This document shows, in pieces, positions 36,394 to 45,298 of a DNA stretch of 64,000 nt. The stretch lies in assembly GCA_044326545.1 (NCBI GenBank), contig JBIRBM010000007.1, forward strand, positions 12,727-76,726, in the 5' to 3' direction. The first letter of the stretch is position 1, and each line of letters opens with the position of its first letter. Position numbers and translations under genes: made by a program. The stretch comes from JANWJE01 sp044326545. Lineage in GTDB: Bacteria > Chlamydiota > Chlamydiia > Chlamydiales > Parachlamydiaceae. Below the pieces are notes generated by a model. It searched no databases. It worked only from the letters and a program-made list of their open reading frames with translations, and was not told where the DNA came from.

Positions 36394-36921
36394 TTATGTG
36401 GATTTTGAAGTGTCTTGAAAAGAAGCGATAAGGCTGACGTTATACGGATAGCCCAAAACCCTTCCAAATAGATCTATAAAGTCTCTTTTGATTTCTTCTA
36501 GAAGTATTTTTTGTTCGGCAATCGGAAAAGAGGGCATTTCCGCAATAATTTCAAGAGAGTGCTTGTTAAGATTTAACTGAAAAGGAATATGTGTTGAAGG
36601 AAAGTGCTTTTCCCAGTAGGTTTCTAGGGATTGATGAATCACATTTTTATCCAGGACAATCTGTAGGTCTCCTGTTCTGATCTGTATATAACGACGCCTT
36701 GTCTTTAGAAAGGTGTAAATAATAATAGAAAAGCCAATAAGAACAAATCCAAGACCGAAGAGGGAGAGGATGAGGGTGTTTTTTAAAATAAATTGACTTG
36801 TGGTATGTTGTAAATGAGCAGACCAGGGAAGGATGACTCCGAATCCTCCGAGGATAAAGAAGAAACTTCCCACGATAAAGCTAATGGTTAAATTAAAAAA
36901 TCGACCTAGTTTAAAACTCAT
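36394..36921 (-). CDS. AmaP-like membrane protein partnering the Asp23 protein
   Basis: A 175-residue protein with two N-terminal membrane helices (SFIVGSFFFILGGFGVILPW and LILSLFGLGFVLIGFSIIIY). A cytosolic domain of about 100 residues follows. This layout and its 11-base overlap with an Asp23-family gene match AmaP, which in Gram-positive bacteria anchors Asp23 to the membrane. The sequence of the cytosolic part is not highly conserved, so the link rests mainly on architecture and context. A role in envelope stress is inferred. Confidence 0.7.
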   Translation of the reverse strand: MSFKLGRFFNLTISFIVGSFFFILGGFGVILPWSAHLQHTTSQFILKNTLILSLFGLGFVLIGFSIIIYTFLKTRRRYIQIRTGDLQIVLDKNVIHQSLETYWEKHFPSTHIPFQLNLNKHSLEIIAEMPSFPIAEQKILLEEIKRDFIDLFGRVLGYPYNVSLIASFQDTSKST

Positions 36922-37399
36922 CTGAGTACTCCTCCTCTAAATTCGATCCCATTAATTGAGGGGGGCCTTGAGGAGGGCTTTGTTGGGATAATTTTCGTGC
37001 TTGCTCTTCAGAAATGACATTTTTAAATACAACGTGGACAGAGGCGACATGCAATCCTGTTAATTTAGTGAGTTCTTCGGCGATTTTGCTCTGGATTTCT
37101 TCGGCTTTTGCCGGAATGCTGATGCCATAGAGGATGTTGACTTCAACCTTTATGCTGATTGATTGATTTTTATCATCTTGCTCAGCGTAAATGCTCTTAA
37201 CCCCTTCCGCACTTCGTCCTAACAAATGATCAATAAAATTTCCTTCAGTAAGGCTAATGCCTTCGATTTGCGCTAAGCACTGTAAAACAATCGATTGGAA
37301 GACATTATTTTCAATATCTCTGATGAATACAGTTTCTGGAAATTCAAATTCTTTGGTGTCGAGTTTTTTTTTATCAACTTTTAATTTAGGATCGTTCAT
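36911..37399 (-). CDS. Asp23/Gls24 family protein
   Basis: A 162-residue cytosolic protein of the alkaline-shock family. I use the ATG at 37399 because AAGGAG lies eight bases upstream; the frame's first Met at 37438 has no such site. The domain shows VFIRDIENNVFQSIVLQCLAQ, EGISLTEG, SIKVEVNILYGISIPAKAEEIQ and LTGLHVASVHVVFKNVI, the typical alternating strands and helices. In Firmicutes Asp23 coats the inner membrane through AmaP. Its partner gene follows with an 11-base overlap. Confidence 0.85.
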   Translation of the reverse strand: MNDPKLKVDKKKLDTKEFEFPETVFIRDIENNVFQSIVLQCLAQIEGISLTEGNFIDHLLGRSAEGVKSIYAEQDDKNQSISIKVEVNILYGISIPAKAEEIQSKIAEELTKLTGLHVASVHVVFKNVISEEQARKLSQQSPPQGPPQLMGSNLEEEYSDEF

Positions 37400-37646
37400 G
37401 ATGGTTTCTCCTTGCAGACTTGACAGCTGTTTGATCATAAGATTACCATGAAATTTTTAAATTGCCTAGCCCTAAGAAGAGTGTCTTAAAACTTTGAGTC
37501 ATGATATTCGACATGGTGTTCTCTGTAGGAAGTGACGAAAAGAATTCGAATCTGCTGTTCTGTCAAGTTTAACGTGCTCCCGCTCCTTAAGGTGAGTGTT
37601 AAAAAAAGGTCTAATAAAGACGGTTTATTTAATTAGAGGAATTTTC

Positions 37647-38117
37647 ATGCCTTCTCATTCAAATCCTGATGTACTGTTGAGTTTTATTCTTCTTTTGCTT
37701 ATCGCTAGCTTTACAGCTTATTACGCTAACAGGAAGGGAAGACATCCTGTGTTATGGTTTATCATCGGTATTTTATTGGGTTTATTTGCTCCTTTGATTT
37801 TATTATTTCTGTCTTCAGTTAAGGATCAAGCAAGTTCTGATGGGTCGCCCACAATGAATGTGTCAAATCCCCATCCTGCCCTGAAGGAATTCTCTCAAAC
37901 ACAATTGGACACACAATCTCTAAGTCCTGACAATGAAAAATTGTGGTACTACCTAGATCAAGAGCATCAGCAGATGGGGCCGGTGAGCATCGTTGCTTTA
38001 AAGAGTTTATGGAATCGAGGATTGCTTAAGCTGAGCAGCTATGTGTGGAGTGATGGAATGGAGCAATGGGAAAGAATTGAGAATCTTCCTGAACTAAAAG
38101 AGTCTTTGCATCACTGA
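37647..38117 (+). CDS. Membrane protein with C-terminal GYF_2 domain
   Basis: A 156-residue protein. ATG 37647 is preferred over 37596 because AGAGGA precedes it at the right spacing. Two hydrophobic segments (VLLSFILLLLIASFTAYYA and PVLWFIIGILLGLFAPLILLF) are followed by a polar linker. The C-terminal domain reads LWYYLDQEHQQMGPVS, then LKSLWNRGLLKLSSYVW and WERIENLPEL. That is the GYF_2 pattern (WYY, GPxS, W, W, L), a domain thought to bind proline-rich ligands. The partner is unknown. It stands alone between the Asp23 operon and rpsN. Confidence 0.8.
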   Translation: MPSHSNPDVLLSFILLLLIASFTAYYANRKGRHPVLWFIIGILLGLFAPLILLFLSSVKDQASSDGSPTMNVSNPHPALKEFSQTQLDTQSLSPDNEKLWYYLDQEHQQMGPVSIVALKSLWNRGLLKLSSYVWSDGMEQWERIENLPELKESLHH

Positions 38118-38409
38118 GGGTGACTGATCAAAGATTGTGAAGAGCCTCTTACGCCGCTCTCTAAAATCTGTACATTTCTATACAGGGCTTAGTTCCTGCT
38201 TCAACCAAGCTGGTTGTCGTAATGTTTTAAGCATTATGACAGAGCCGTCTTGTCTACAGGCGTCAATTTCGGTAGAGCTTACCCCAAGAGCGCGATTTGG
38301 GTTGAGCCAAAACTAAAATCGTAAAAAGTTCAGTTTAAAAAAAAGAACGACTCAAACAGTCGTTCTTTTTAAAAGGCATGTTGTGCTTTGCATCAATTAA
38401 CTGATTGTT
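38118..38409. other. Intergenic region with hairpins, an R1-like repeat and a terminator
   Basis: GTCGTAATG / CATTATGAC near 38216-38241 and CTGTACATTTCTATACAG near 38168-38185 form small stems. At about 38279-38320 is an R1-like segment (CCAAGAGCGCGATTTGGG). At 38340-38352 and 38358-38370 AAAAAGAACGACT pairs with AGTCGTTCTTTTT, flanked by A and T runs: a clear bidirectional rho-independent terminator serving the leftward rpsN and probably the rightward gene at 37647. Confidence 0.6.
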
Positions 38410-38715
38410 TTACCAGCTAGACTTGGTTACACCTGGAATCATTCCATTAGAAGCAAGTTCACGAAATGTTAAACGAGAAAGTTTAAACTTGCGTAAATAT
38501 CCACGTGGACGTCCGGTTATTTGGCAGCGATTTCTTAAACGGATTGGAGACGAATCTCTGGGCATTTTATTCAGGGCAATACGAGCTTGCTCTCTTTCTT
38601 CTTCGCTCAGATTCATATTATAAACTTTATTGCGCAGCTCTTGTCTTTTATCCCATTTCAGGTTGACAAGTTTTTCGCGGCGTTTTTGTTTTTCTACGGA
38701 TGACTTTTTCGCCAT
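38410..38715 (-). CDS. rpsN: 30S ribosomal protein S14
   Basis: Small-subunit head protein of 101 residues. MAKKSSVEKQKRREKLV, RDSSPIRLRNRC, GRPRGYLRKFKLSRLTFREL and the terminal GMIPGVTKSSW are diagnostic. It is the long form without the zinc-binding CxxC pairs. The gene is 11 bases after rpmJ; outside Chlamydiae rpsN is usually within the large ribosomal operon, so this pairing is lineage-specific. The terminator at 38340-38370 lies downstream. Confidence 0.97.
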   Translation of the reverse strand: MAKKSSVEKQKRREKLVNLKWDKRQELRNKVYNMNLSEEEREQARIALNKMPRDSSPIRLRNRCQITGRPRGYLRKFKLSRLTFRELASNGMIPGVTKSSW

Positions 38716-38726
38716 TTTTAAATTCC

Positions 38727-38864
38727 TTATTTTTTGCGGGCTGGCCCTTTTTGACGTTGCTTACGGTTAGGATCTTTTTTGTTGATCACATATAAACGTC
38801 CGCTACGACGCACAAGAATATCGCCTTTTGAAGGATCAGCTTTAACCGATGCTTTAACTTTCAT
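38727..38864 (-). CDS. rpmJ: 50S ribosomal protein L36
   Basis: A 45-residue protein read directly from the minus strand: starts MKVKASVKADPSKGD, then LVRRSGRLYVINKKDPNRK and ends GPARKK. This is the long chlamydial-type L36, longer than the usual 37-38 residues and without the zinc Cys/His set. It precedes rpsN by 11 bases, as in Chlamydia. Confidence 0.95.
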   Translation of the reverse strand: MKVKASVKADPSKGDILVRRSGRLYVINKKDPNRKQRQKGPARKK

Positions 38865-38907
38865 GAGAGTGTCCTAATTCATTAATCAGTAAAGATATTG
38901 AACCTTT

Positions 38908-39071
38908 AGAGCGTGTCCGTAAACTCTAACAGCTTCTATTCAAGATGATTTTGGTGCCGGTGAAAGGGTTGGATTTTGGGCTATATTGAGGAATATTGCC
39001 CAACATTCAACCCCTTCAGCGGCATCAAAAGAACTCGAATCCAAGTTTATTAGACTTTTTAGACACTCTCT
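38908..39071. repeat. Long palindromic element, family R2 (about 164 bp)
   Basis: The outer arms are AGAGCGTGTCCGTAAACTC at the left and TTAGACTTTTTAGACACTCT at the right, continuing inward through CTAACAGCTTCTATTCAAGA / ACTCGAATCCAAGTTTATTA and GGTGCCGGTGAAAGGGTTGG / CAACCCCTTCAGCGGCATC, so almost the whole element is one imperfect palindrome. Shorter relatives occur at 47818-47878 and 56219-56280. It lies between the divergent rpmJ and rpmH. The following bases to 39322 hold short hairpins but no gene. Confidence 0.65.
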
Positions 39072-39322
39072 TAGGGGAGTGCTCTCTTATTTCGCTTATA
39101 GGAGAGACTCCTTATTTAAGCGAGAATCTGAAGAGATAAATCCCAGATGTTGGCTGAGGTTCTTTAGCAGCCAATTGTTTCTTTACGATGTCTCTTATTG
39201 AATGTCTCAAAACATAAGAACTTTTGTTTTAAATCAGGTTAAAACAACGCGTTTTGAGTCTTTTCGGCACCCGGCAGATGGGTGTTGAATGAATGGAGAG
39301 ACAAAGTAAGGATTATTTATAA

Positions 39323-39526
39323 ATGAAAATACAATTTCATTCAATCTTTTTTCTGGTCTTTCTCTTGGTGAATCACCTTGCGTAGCACAAGGAGTGTTTG
39401 AGTTCAGTCAAACCATCGGGCATAACGATTGCAAAACAAAGGAAAGGATACAAATCGCTTGTTTTTTTGTGTGAGATCTCTTGCTTTAATTTCTTAAAAT
39501 CCTTATCCTTTTGGCTAAGTCAATGA
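39323..39526 (+). pseudogene. Possible small exported protein broken by a stop codon
   Basis: ATG 39323 with TAAGGA upstream starts a 20-residue signal-like peptide (MKIQFHSIFFLVFLLVNHLA) ending at TAG 39383-39385. The same frame then stays open for 46 codons to TGA at 39524-39526. Either this is a decayed small secreted protein or a chance frame. Its place in the long gap before rpmH, otherwise empty, is the only other support. Confidence 0.25.
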
Positions 39527-39630
39527 ATAAATTGAATAAACTTGTTTTATGAGTTGTTTTTCTTTCTGTATCATAGAATTTAAACAGGCTCTCGTGCAAA
39601 AGGTAAACCACATTTTAAGGAAGACTTGCC

Positions 39631-39768
39631 GTGAAACGTACCTATCAACCTAGTAAACGCCGCCGTGCATCAGAGCATGGTTTTTTAAAAAGAATGAGTA
39701 CCGCCAGTGGTCGTAAAATAATCAATAGACGTCGTAGACATGGTCGTAAGCAATTAACACGCGTCTAA
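39631..39768 (+). CDS. rpmH: 50S ribosomal protein L34
   Basis: A 45-residue basic protein starting with GTG at 39631 (AAGGAAG about seven bases upstream). It reads MKRTYQPSKRRRASEHGFLK, then RMSTASGRKIINRRRRHGRK and ends QLTRV, matching L34 throughout. rnpA follows after 20 bases, the usual pairing. dnaA is not adjacent. Confidence 0.96.
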   Translation: MKRTYQPSKRRRASEHGFLKRMSTASGRKIINRRRRHGRKQLTRV

Positions 39769-39788
39769 ATTATTTTTTTTCTAAATCT

Positions 39789-40133
39789 ATGCGCTTGCGT
39801 ACGCGTCAGCAGTACCAGCGCATGGTTCAAAAAACGTTTAAATTTCCCGGACGATGGATCATTGTAGAGATACGATTAACGCAAGATCCTTTCAGTCGCT
39901 TAGGGATTACCGCCACCAAAAAATTTGGAGATGCTCATCAACGAAACCGTTTCAAACGGTTGGTTCGCGAGGCTTTCCGTCTTTCTTATCCGCAATTTAA
40001 GAATCGTTTTGACGTTGTTGTTCGGCCTCGTTCTCAAGCCCAAGAAGCTGTGATGGCAGATATTCAGAAAGAATTACTCTATTTCATAGAAAAAGCTTAT
40101 CGCCTTTCATCAGATCTTTCTCAAAATAAGTAA
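39789..40133 (+). CDS. rnpA: Ribonuclease P protein component
   Basis: Basic protein subunit of RNase P, which trims tRNA 5' ends. 114 residues with FSRLGITATKKFGDAHQRNRFKRLVREAFR, the conserved RNR helix region, given here as separate pieces: GITATKKFGDAH and RNRFKRLVREAFR. It is cotranscribed with rpmH, the same order as in Chlamydia. A small hairpin 8 bases after its stop may end the transcript. Confidence 0.94.
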   Translation: MRLRTRQQYQRMVQKTFKFPGRWIIVEIRLTQDPFSRLGITATKKFGDAHQRNRFKRLVREAFRLSYPQFKNRFDVVVRPRSQAQEAVMADIQKELLYFIEKAYRLSSDLSQNK

Positions 40134-40140
40134 GGTTCCA

Positions 40141-40163
40141 AGAACCTGTTCAAAATAGGTTCT
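40141..40163. terminator. Short hairpin after rnpA
   Basis: AGAACCT (40141-40147) and AGGTTCT (40157-40163) are perfect complements around a nine-base loop containing GTTCAAAA. There is no T-run, and the helicase ATG is only 12 bases on, so it may equally be a repeat end of the AACCTGTTCAAAA type. Weak terminator call. Confidence 0.35.
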
Positions 40164-40174
40164 AAACAAAGAGA

Positions 40175-42184
40175 ATGTCGGTAGATAAAGAAATTAATCT
40201 TCTCAATTCTTATCAGCGACAAGCAGCAAAGCTTGTGAATGGCCGAGTGTTGATCTTAGCAGGAGCTGGGAGCGGAAAAACACGAGTGCTGACTTTAAGG
40301 ATGGCTTATCTTGTTCAAGAAAAACGGGTATGCCCCAAGTCCATTCTTGGCCTTACCTTTACAAATAAAGCTGCTGCTGAAATGCGTCATCGACTGGCAA
40401 CGTTTATTGATAGCCAAGCTTCGACTCAAGTGACATTATGCACGTTCCACAGTTTCTGCATGCAAATTCTTAGGCAAGAAATAGGGTTGCTCGGTTATAC
40501 CACGAAGTTCAGTTTGTATGATGAACATGATGTGCAGCGATTGATTAACCATATCGCACGTGATATTTTACAGCAGGAGGGGGAGTTGCCCTCTTTAGCT
40601 CCTACTGTTGCAGTCATTCGACAGGCAAAAAATCGGGGATTAACTCCTGACCAATTGGAAGAAGCCACGTGGCATGACGGGTTTGCCAAAGAGGTCTATA
40701 AGCGCTTGCAAGCGAGTATGAGGGCATATAATGCAGTAGATTTTGATAATTTATTGGGCTTGGCCGTTGAACTCTTTGAGAAATTTCCCCACGTCCTAGA
40801 TAAGTATCAAGAGCGTTACCGCTATATCATGATTGATGAATACCAAGACACAAACCCCATCCAGTATCGTTTGGCCTCTCTGCTTGCTGCCAAGTATCAA
40901 AATTTATGTGTTGTTGGAGACGATGATCAATCCATTTATGGGTGGCGAGGAGCTGATGTTAAAAATATTTTACTTTTCGATCAAGCTGTCGTCGTTAAAC
41001 TCGAGCAAAATTATCGTTCGACAAATACCATTTTAAGAGCTGCCAACGCTGTCATTAGAAATAATCAGCAGCGTCATGATAAGGCTTTGTGGAGTGATAA
41101 GGGGGAAGGGGAAATGATAGAAGTGTTCCATGCTCCAAATGAATTAGATGAGGCTCAAGCGGTTGTTAAGCGAATTGTTAAATTGAGGGATTCTTTAGGG
41201 TTAAAATGGCGTGAGATAGCAATCCTCTATCGTTCAAATGCCTTGTCAAGGCAATTTGAGTTAGCTTTGATGAAGCATACGTGGAAGAATGGAGGTCAAT
41301 GGATTCAGGGAATTCCCTATGAGGTGTGTGGAGGGGTCGAGTTTTATGAAAGACGAGAGGTGAAGGACTTATGTGCGTATTTGCGTTTAATTGTTAATCC
41401 TCATGATCAAGAGGCTTTACTGCGGATCATCAATCAACCTCGGCGTGGAATTGGAGAGGAAACACTAGATCATTTGACCGCATATAATCGCAAACACCAT
41501 ATTCCGTTATGGGAGGTCCTCAGCGGGTTAGTTCAAAGAGATCCTCGATTTATTCATTTAGGGATTTGCTCAAAAGCGCATAAAGGGTTAGATGATTTTG
41601 TTCTGACATTAGAGGAGGCAAAAGAACGTTTTGAGAGAGGGGGGTTAACCGAAACGCTTCAATGGCTTATCGAACGAATTGATTATCAGCGAGCGATTAA
41701 AGAAGAGGTTAAAAGTCAGCAAATGCGTGATTTTAAAACAGAAAATGTTCAGGAATTCATCAATTCGTTAGCACAATTCGAACAGAACACCCGAGCTCTT
41801 CCTGAACAGGAGTGTTCTTTGGAAAATTTTGTTGCAAACTTAGCGTTAGATAATCAATTAACGCAAACGAATAAGAAACGTCATCATGATGACAGGGTTC
41901 AGCTGATGACTTTTCATGGGTCAAAGGGACTTGAGTTTCCGGTTTGTTTTTTGGTGGGATTGGAAGACCACATTATCCCTCATGAAAAAAGTTTAAAAGA
42001 GACTGGAATTGAAGAAGAAAGGCGTTTGATGTATGTGGCCATCACGCGGGCTAGACAACATTTGACTTTAAGCATGGCAAAGCAGCGTAACCGGATGGGA
42101 AAGGAATCGGCGAGTCGTCCCTCTCGTTTTTTATTTGAGATTCCCAAGGACGTTTTACGGATAACCGATTGGCGGGTGAGTTAA
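40175..42184 (+). CDS. UvrD/Rep-family DNA helicase, Rep-like
   Basis: Superfamily 1A 3'-5' helicase of 669 residues. Motif I is AGAGSGKTRVL; Ia TFTNKAAAEM; II DEYQDTN; III VGDDDQSIYGWRGA; IV QNYRSTNTIL; V QLMTFHGSKGLEFP; VI EERRLMYVAITRARQ. The C-terminal ending PSRFLFEIPKDVL recalls E. coli Rep rather than UvrD, and the length (673 for Rep) agrees. It therefore may serve replication restart rather than repair, but the split cannot be settled by eye. It begins 41 bases after rnpA. Confidence 0.93.
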   Translation: MSVDKEINLLNSYQRQAAKLVNGRVLILAGAGSGKTRVLTLRMAYLVQEKRVCPKSILGLTFTNKAAAEMRHRLATFIDSQASTQVTLCTFHSFCMQILRQEIGLLGYTTKFSLYDEHDVQRLINHIARDILQQEGELPSLAPTVAVIRQAKNRGLTPDQLEEATWHDGFAKEVYKRLQASMRAYNAVDFDNLLGLAVELFEKFPHVLDKYQERYRYIMIDEYQDTNPIQYRLASLLAAKYQNLCVVGDDDQSIYGWRGADVKNILLFDQAVVVKLEQNYRSTNTILRAANAVIRNNQQRHDKALWSDKGEGEMIEVFHAPNELDEAQAVVKRIVKLRDSLGLKWREIAILYRSNALSRQFELALMKHTWKNGGQWIQGIPYEVCGGVEFYERREVKDLCAYLRLIVNPHDQEALLRIINQPRRGIGEETLDHLTAYNRKHHIPLWEVLSGLVQRDPRFIHLGICSKAHKGLDDFVLTLEEAKERFERGGLTETLQWLIERIDYQRAIKEEVKSQQMRDFKTENVQEFINSLAQFEQNTRALPEQECSLENFVANLALDNQLTQTNKKRHHDDRVQLMTFHGSKGLEFPVCFLVGLEDHIIPHEKSLKETGIEEERRLMYVAITRARQHLTLSMAKQRNRMGKESASRPSRFLFEIPKDVLRITDWRVS

Positions 42185-42234
42185 GAAAATGAGTCTATTT
42201 AAGCGGGTCATAAGAATTTCAAAAAAAGGATATC

Positions 42235-44193
42235 ATGAAGTACTGCGAAGCTGTCTACCAAACGAAAAGGCGCCCCACAAGAGTTGTGATGGTCGGTCAT
42301 GTTGGATTGGGTGGGTCTCATCCGATCCGCATCCAATCAATGACCACCTCAAATACCCGCGATATTGAAGCAACCCTTCATCAAGTGATTCGATTGGCTG
42401 ATGCAGGATGTGAAATCGTGCGTCTCACAGTACAAGGAATGAAGGAAGCTGAAGCATGTGAGGCAATTAAGAGCGGTCTTATTCAAAGGGGGTATGACAT
42501 TCCTTTGGTTGCTGATATTCACTTTTATCCTCCGGCTGCGATGAGAGTTGTTGACTTTGTTGATAAGGTGAGGATTAATCCAGGAAATTTTGTAGATAAG
42601 CGCGCTTCATTTAAAGTGATTGAGTATGATGATGATTCTTATGCGCAAGAATTGGTTAAAATCGAAGAAAAGTTCTCCCCTTTAGTAGAAAAGTGTAAAA
42701 AACTTAAACGTGCAATGCGGATTGGAACCAATCACGGATCTTTATCAGATCGAATCATGAATCGATTCGGAGATACTCCTGTCGGAATGGTAGAATCAGC
42801 CCTTGAGTTTGCCCGTATTTGCCGGAAAATGGAGTATCACGATATCGTCTTTTCGATGAAGGCCTCTAATCCCCAAGTGATGATTCAAGCCTATCGATTA
42901 TTAGCTGCCGCAATGTATGAGTTAGATTGGGATTATCCTCTTCATTTGGGAGTCACTGAGGCTGGTGAGGGGGAAGATGGCCGGGTTAAATCGGCAATGG
43001 GAATCGGGAGTTTATTGTTAGATGGAATTGGAGATACCATTCGGATTTCCCTCACTGAAGATCCTTGGTTAGAGATTGATCCTTGCCGCCGCTTGATTTG
43101 TCTAGCTAAAGAGAAGGAAAATCGGGGGATTTCCCCTTTTGTGGAGAATTATCGCTCGATTGGGCAGTTTCAAAAAAGAGAGATTCGTTTTGATTCCCCC
43201 CTTCCTTTGCATCGAAATGGAACGGTGTTTTTGACTGCGTCTGAAGATGAGGCTTCTGCTAGCGATTTTTATCATCAAATCGGTTGTGAAGGCTCTTTTG
43301 GTCGCCCTAAACTCCAATCAATGACGGCAGATAATCTTTTTTTTGAGAGATGTCCCTCGGGTGAAAGATCAAGCCGCATTTTGCCTGATTTAAAAGAGAT
43401 TGGCTTAGGTCTCTTTTCAAAGAATTTCAGTCCTCTTACCATTCCCATCGTTTCTTTGGAAGAGCGGTTTAAAATGAAAGCATTAAAAGAAAAAACAGGA
43501 CGTTTTGCTTATGTTCCTTTTGATGATCAAGAGGAACCATGTCCGATTGAGATAAAAGAGGGGGAGGTGATCGATTGGGATCGACTCGCTCAACTCAATC
43601 CTCCTTTAATTATTTTATCTGCCTCAGCTAACCGTCTTCATTATTGCCGTCAATTTTTTAATCTGATCCAAGAATACCATATTCAATCCCCGATTATTCT
43701 CCGTTTTCATTATCAATGCCCTGAAGAAGATCTTGTTTTACTCGCTGCTATGGAGTGCGGGGCGTTGCTTTGCGATGGCTTGGCAGAGGGGATTTGGTTG
43801 GAAGGGGCGTATCCCTTGACAGTTCTTCGTCAATTAAGCTTTTCTATTCTTCAAGCAGCCCGTATGCGCATGTCTAAAACAGATTTTATTTCTTGTCCCA
43901 GTTGTGGACGCACTTTATTTGATTTACAGGATGTGACAAAACGGATTCAGAAGCGGACTTCTCATTTACCCGGTGTAAAAATTGCCATTATGGGATGTAT
44001 TGTAAATGGGCCAGGAGAAATGGCTGACGCGGATTTTGGGTATGTCGGCTCCAAGCCCGGTAAAATTGATCTTTATGTGGGAAAGGAATGTGTAGAGCGC
44101 GATATTAATTTTTCCGAAGCTGATGATCGATTGGTTGATTTAATCAAAGCGCATGGTTGTTGGAGAGAGCCTTCCGAAGTTGAAAACTATTGA
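42235..44193 (+). CDS. ispG: 4-hydroxy-3-methylbut-2-enyl diphosphate synthase
   Basis: Iron-sulphur enzyme of the MEP isoprenoid pathway (GcpE). At 652 residues it is far longer than the 370-residue bacterial norm because of a central insert of about 240 residues, as in plants and Chlamydiae. The N-terminal barrel shows IRIQSMTTSNTRD, LVADIHFYP and RINPGN. The C-terminal part has the cluster ligands SCPSCGRTLFDLQ and MGCIVNGPGEMADADFG. Residues about 330-560 form the insert. It starts 50 bases after the helicase stop. Confidence 0.96.
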   Translation: MKYCEAVYQTKRRPTRVVMVGHVGLGGSHPIRIQSMTTSNTRDIEATLHQVIRLADAGCEIVRLTVQGMKEAEACEAIKSGLIQRGYDIPLVADIHFYPPAAMRVVDFVDKVRINPGNFVDKRASFKVIEYDDDSYAQELVKIEEKFSPLVEKCKKLKRAMRIGTNHGSLSDRIMNRFGDTPVGMVESALEFARICRKMEYHDIVFSMKASNPQVMIQAYRLLAAAMYELDWDYPLHLGVTEAGEGEDGRVKSAMGIGSLLLDGIGDTIRISLTEDPWLEIDPCRRLICLAKEKENRGISPFVENYRSIGQFQKREIRFDSPLPLHRNGTVFLTASEDEASASDFYHQIGCEGSFGRPKLQSMTADNLFFERCPSGERSSRILPDLKEIGLGLFSKNFSPLTIPIVSLEERFKMKALKEKTGRFAYVPFDDQEEPCPIEIKEGEVIDWDRLAQLNPPLIILSASANRLHYCRQFFNLIQEYHIQSPIILRFHYQCPEEDLVLLAAMECGALLCDGLAEGIWLEGAYPLTVLRQLSFSILQAARMRMSKTDFISCPSCGRTLFDLQDVTKRIQKRTSHLPGVKIAIMGCIVNGPGEMADADFGYVGSKPGKIDLYVGKECVERDINFSEADDRLVDLIKAHGCWREPSEVENY

Positions 44194-44329
44194 TAAAAAA
44201 CTATTGATAGCATTAAATAAGTTTTAAAAAACTATTTCGATAGTAGACAATAAAACTGTATTTCATTAACATTTTAGGTTGTTGTTATTATTTAATTTTT
44301 TTTGTCTTTAAATTTCAAAGATAGATTTT

Positions 44330-45298
44330 GTGTGTGAAATGTATATAAAAACTCATTTGAATATTAGTGGATTTTGTGAATTTTATGATTTTAAACCTTC
44401 TTTTCGATCTTTAGCGAGAAGAGATTCGTTAATTTTAAAAGTAGCAGCACCTATTTTTGTTGTTCTAGCTTTAAGGTTTGGATGTTTATTGTATCGGATG
44501 TTTTGTTGTGAACAGGAAAATCCGGTGTTAACCATAAAAGATGAACGGAAAAATCATCAATTCGATAGGAAGAAGGTTAAAAAGAATGATGAGGATATTC
44601 AGGCCGTTTTGATCTCTCCAGCCAACAATAGCGTTGGTTTTGAATGCTCAGATGAACACCCTCTTTCGCCTCCATCTTTGACGGAAGTTCTTTGCACATC
44701 TCCTGTTGCTGATCAAGAAATGCTTCCGGATGAAACACTTTTTTTTGATTTTTATACAAACAAAGGGGCTGATAAAGAAGGTCGAATGCTTCATGATATT
44801 TGGAAGTGGAATAACGATGAATTAGAGTCGTTTCACAACTACATTCAATGGCTTTTTCCTTTAAAAGAAGCCTCAAAATTTAATCGAGATGCAATCACTT
44901 TGACTCCACAACTGATTGACCAGTTAAAAAAGAGCCCTGTTTTCCTAAAGAATATGGAGCAATCATTTGATAGAATGATGCAATTTTATGGATTTGTTTA
45001 CGATCAAGAAAGCGGAAGCGTTAAGCGGGGAAAAGATTTTTTTGATCGCGCTGAAGAGTGGTGTCACAAAAAAAATCATAATATGCTTCGGATGACTCGA
45101 ATCCTAAAGAGTTTGAATATATTTAATCTGAATGGGAGAGCGAGCGGACTTTTTAAGGCTTTAGAAGAGATAGTGAACGATCCTCATTTGCAATCTTTGA
45201 AAATGGGACCGAGTGAGGCCACTTTTAAAATTTGGCAGAAGGCAGCTATGATAAAAAATATCGAGAGACGCCCTAAAAATGATAGCGTCACAATTTAG
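44330..45298 (+). CDS. Unknown protein with one N-terminal membrane segment
   Basis: Up to 322 residues, reading from GTG 44330; the ATG at 44339 (MYIKTHLN) is an equally likely start and neither has a clear ribosome-binding site. A membrane segment near residues 33-58 (LKVAAPIFVVLALRFGCLLY) is followed by a charged linker. A mostly helical domain makes up the rest (for example WKWNNDELESFHNYIQWLFP and MEQSFDRMMQFYGFVYD). No known family is recognised. It ends by overlapping the convergent pgsA stop by 11 bases. The 136 bases upstream are AT-rich. Confidence 0.65.
   Translation: MCEMYIKTHLNISGFCEFYDFKPSFRSLARRDSLILKVAAPIFVVLALRFGCLLYRMFCCEQENPVLTIKDERKNHQFDRKKVKKNDEDIQAVLISPANNSVGFECSDEHPLSPPSLTEVLCTSPVADQEMLPDETLFFDFYTNKGADKEGRMLHDIWKWNNDELESFHNYIQWLFPLKEASKFNRDAITLTPQLIDQLKKSPVFLKNMEQSFDRMMQFYGFVYDQESGSVKRGKDFFDRAEEWCHKKNHNMLRMTRILKSLNIFNLNGRASGLFKALEEIVNDPHLQSLKMGPSEATFKIWQKAAMIKNIERRPKNDSVTI

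Noticed and set aside
38986..39201. 71-codon frame as a gene
   Set aside because: Its first third is the arm of the R2 palindrome, so the frame is a by-product of the repeat.
39600..40140. Replication origin near rpmH-rnpA
   Set aside because: Many bacteria have oriC by this pair, but no dnaA, yidC or cluster of DnaA boxes is visible here.
44330..45298. Assigning a function to this membrane protein
   Set aside because: Nothing beyond one membrane segment and helices is visible; any name would be invented.
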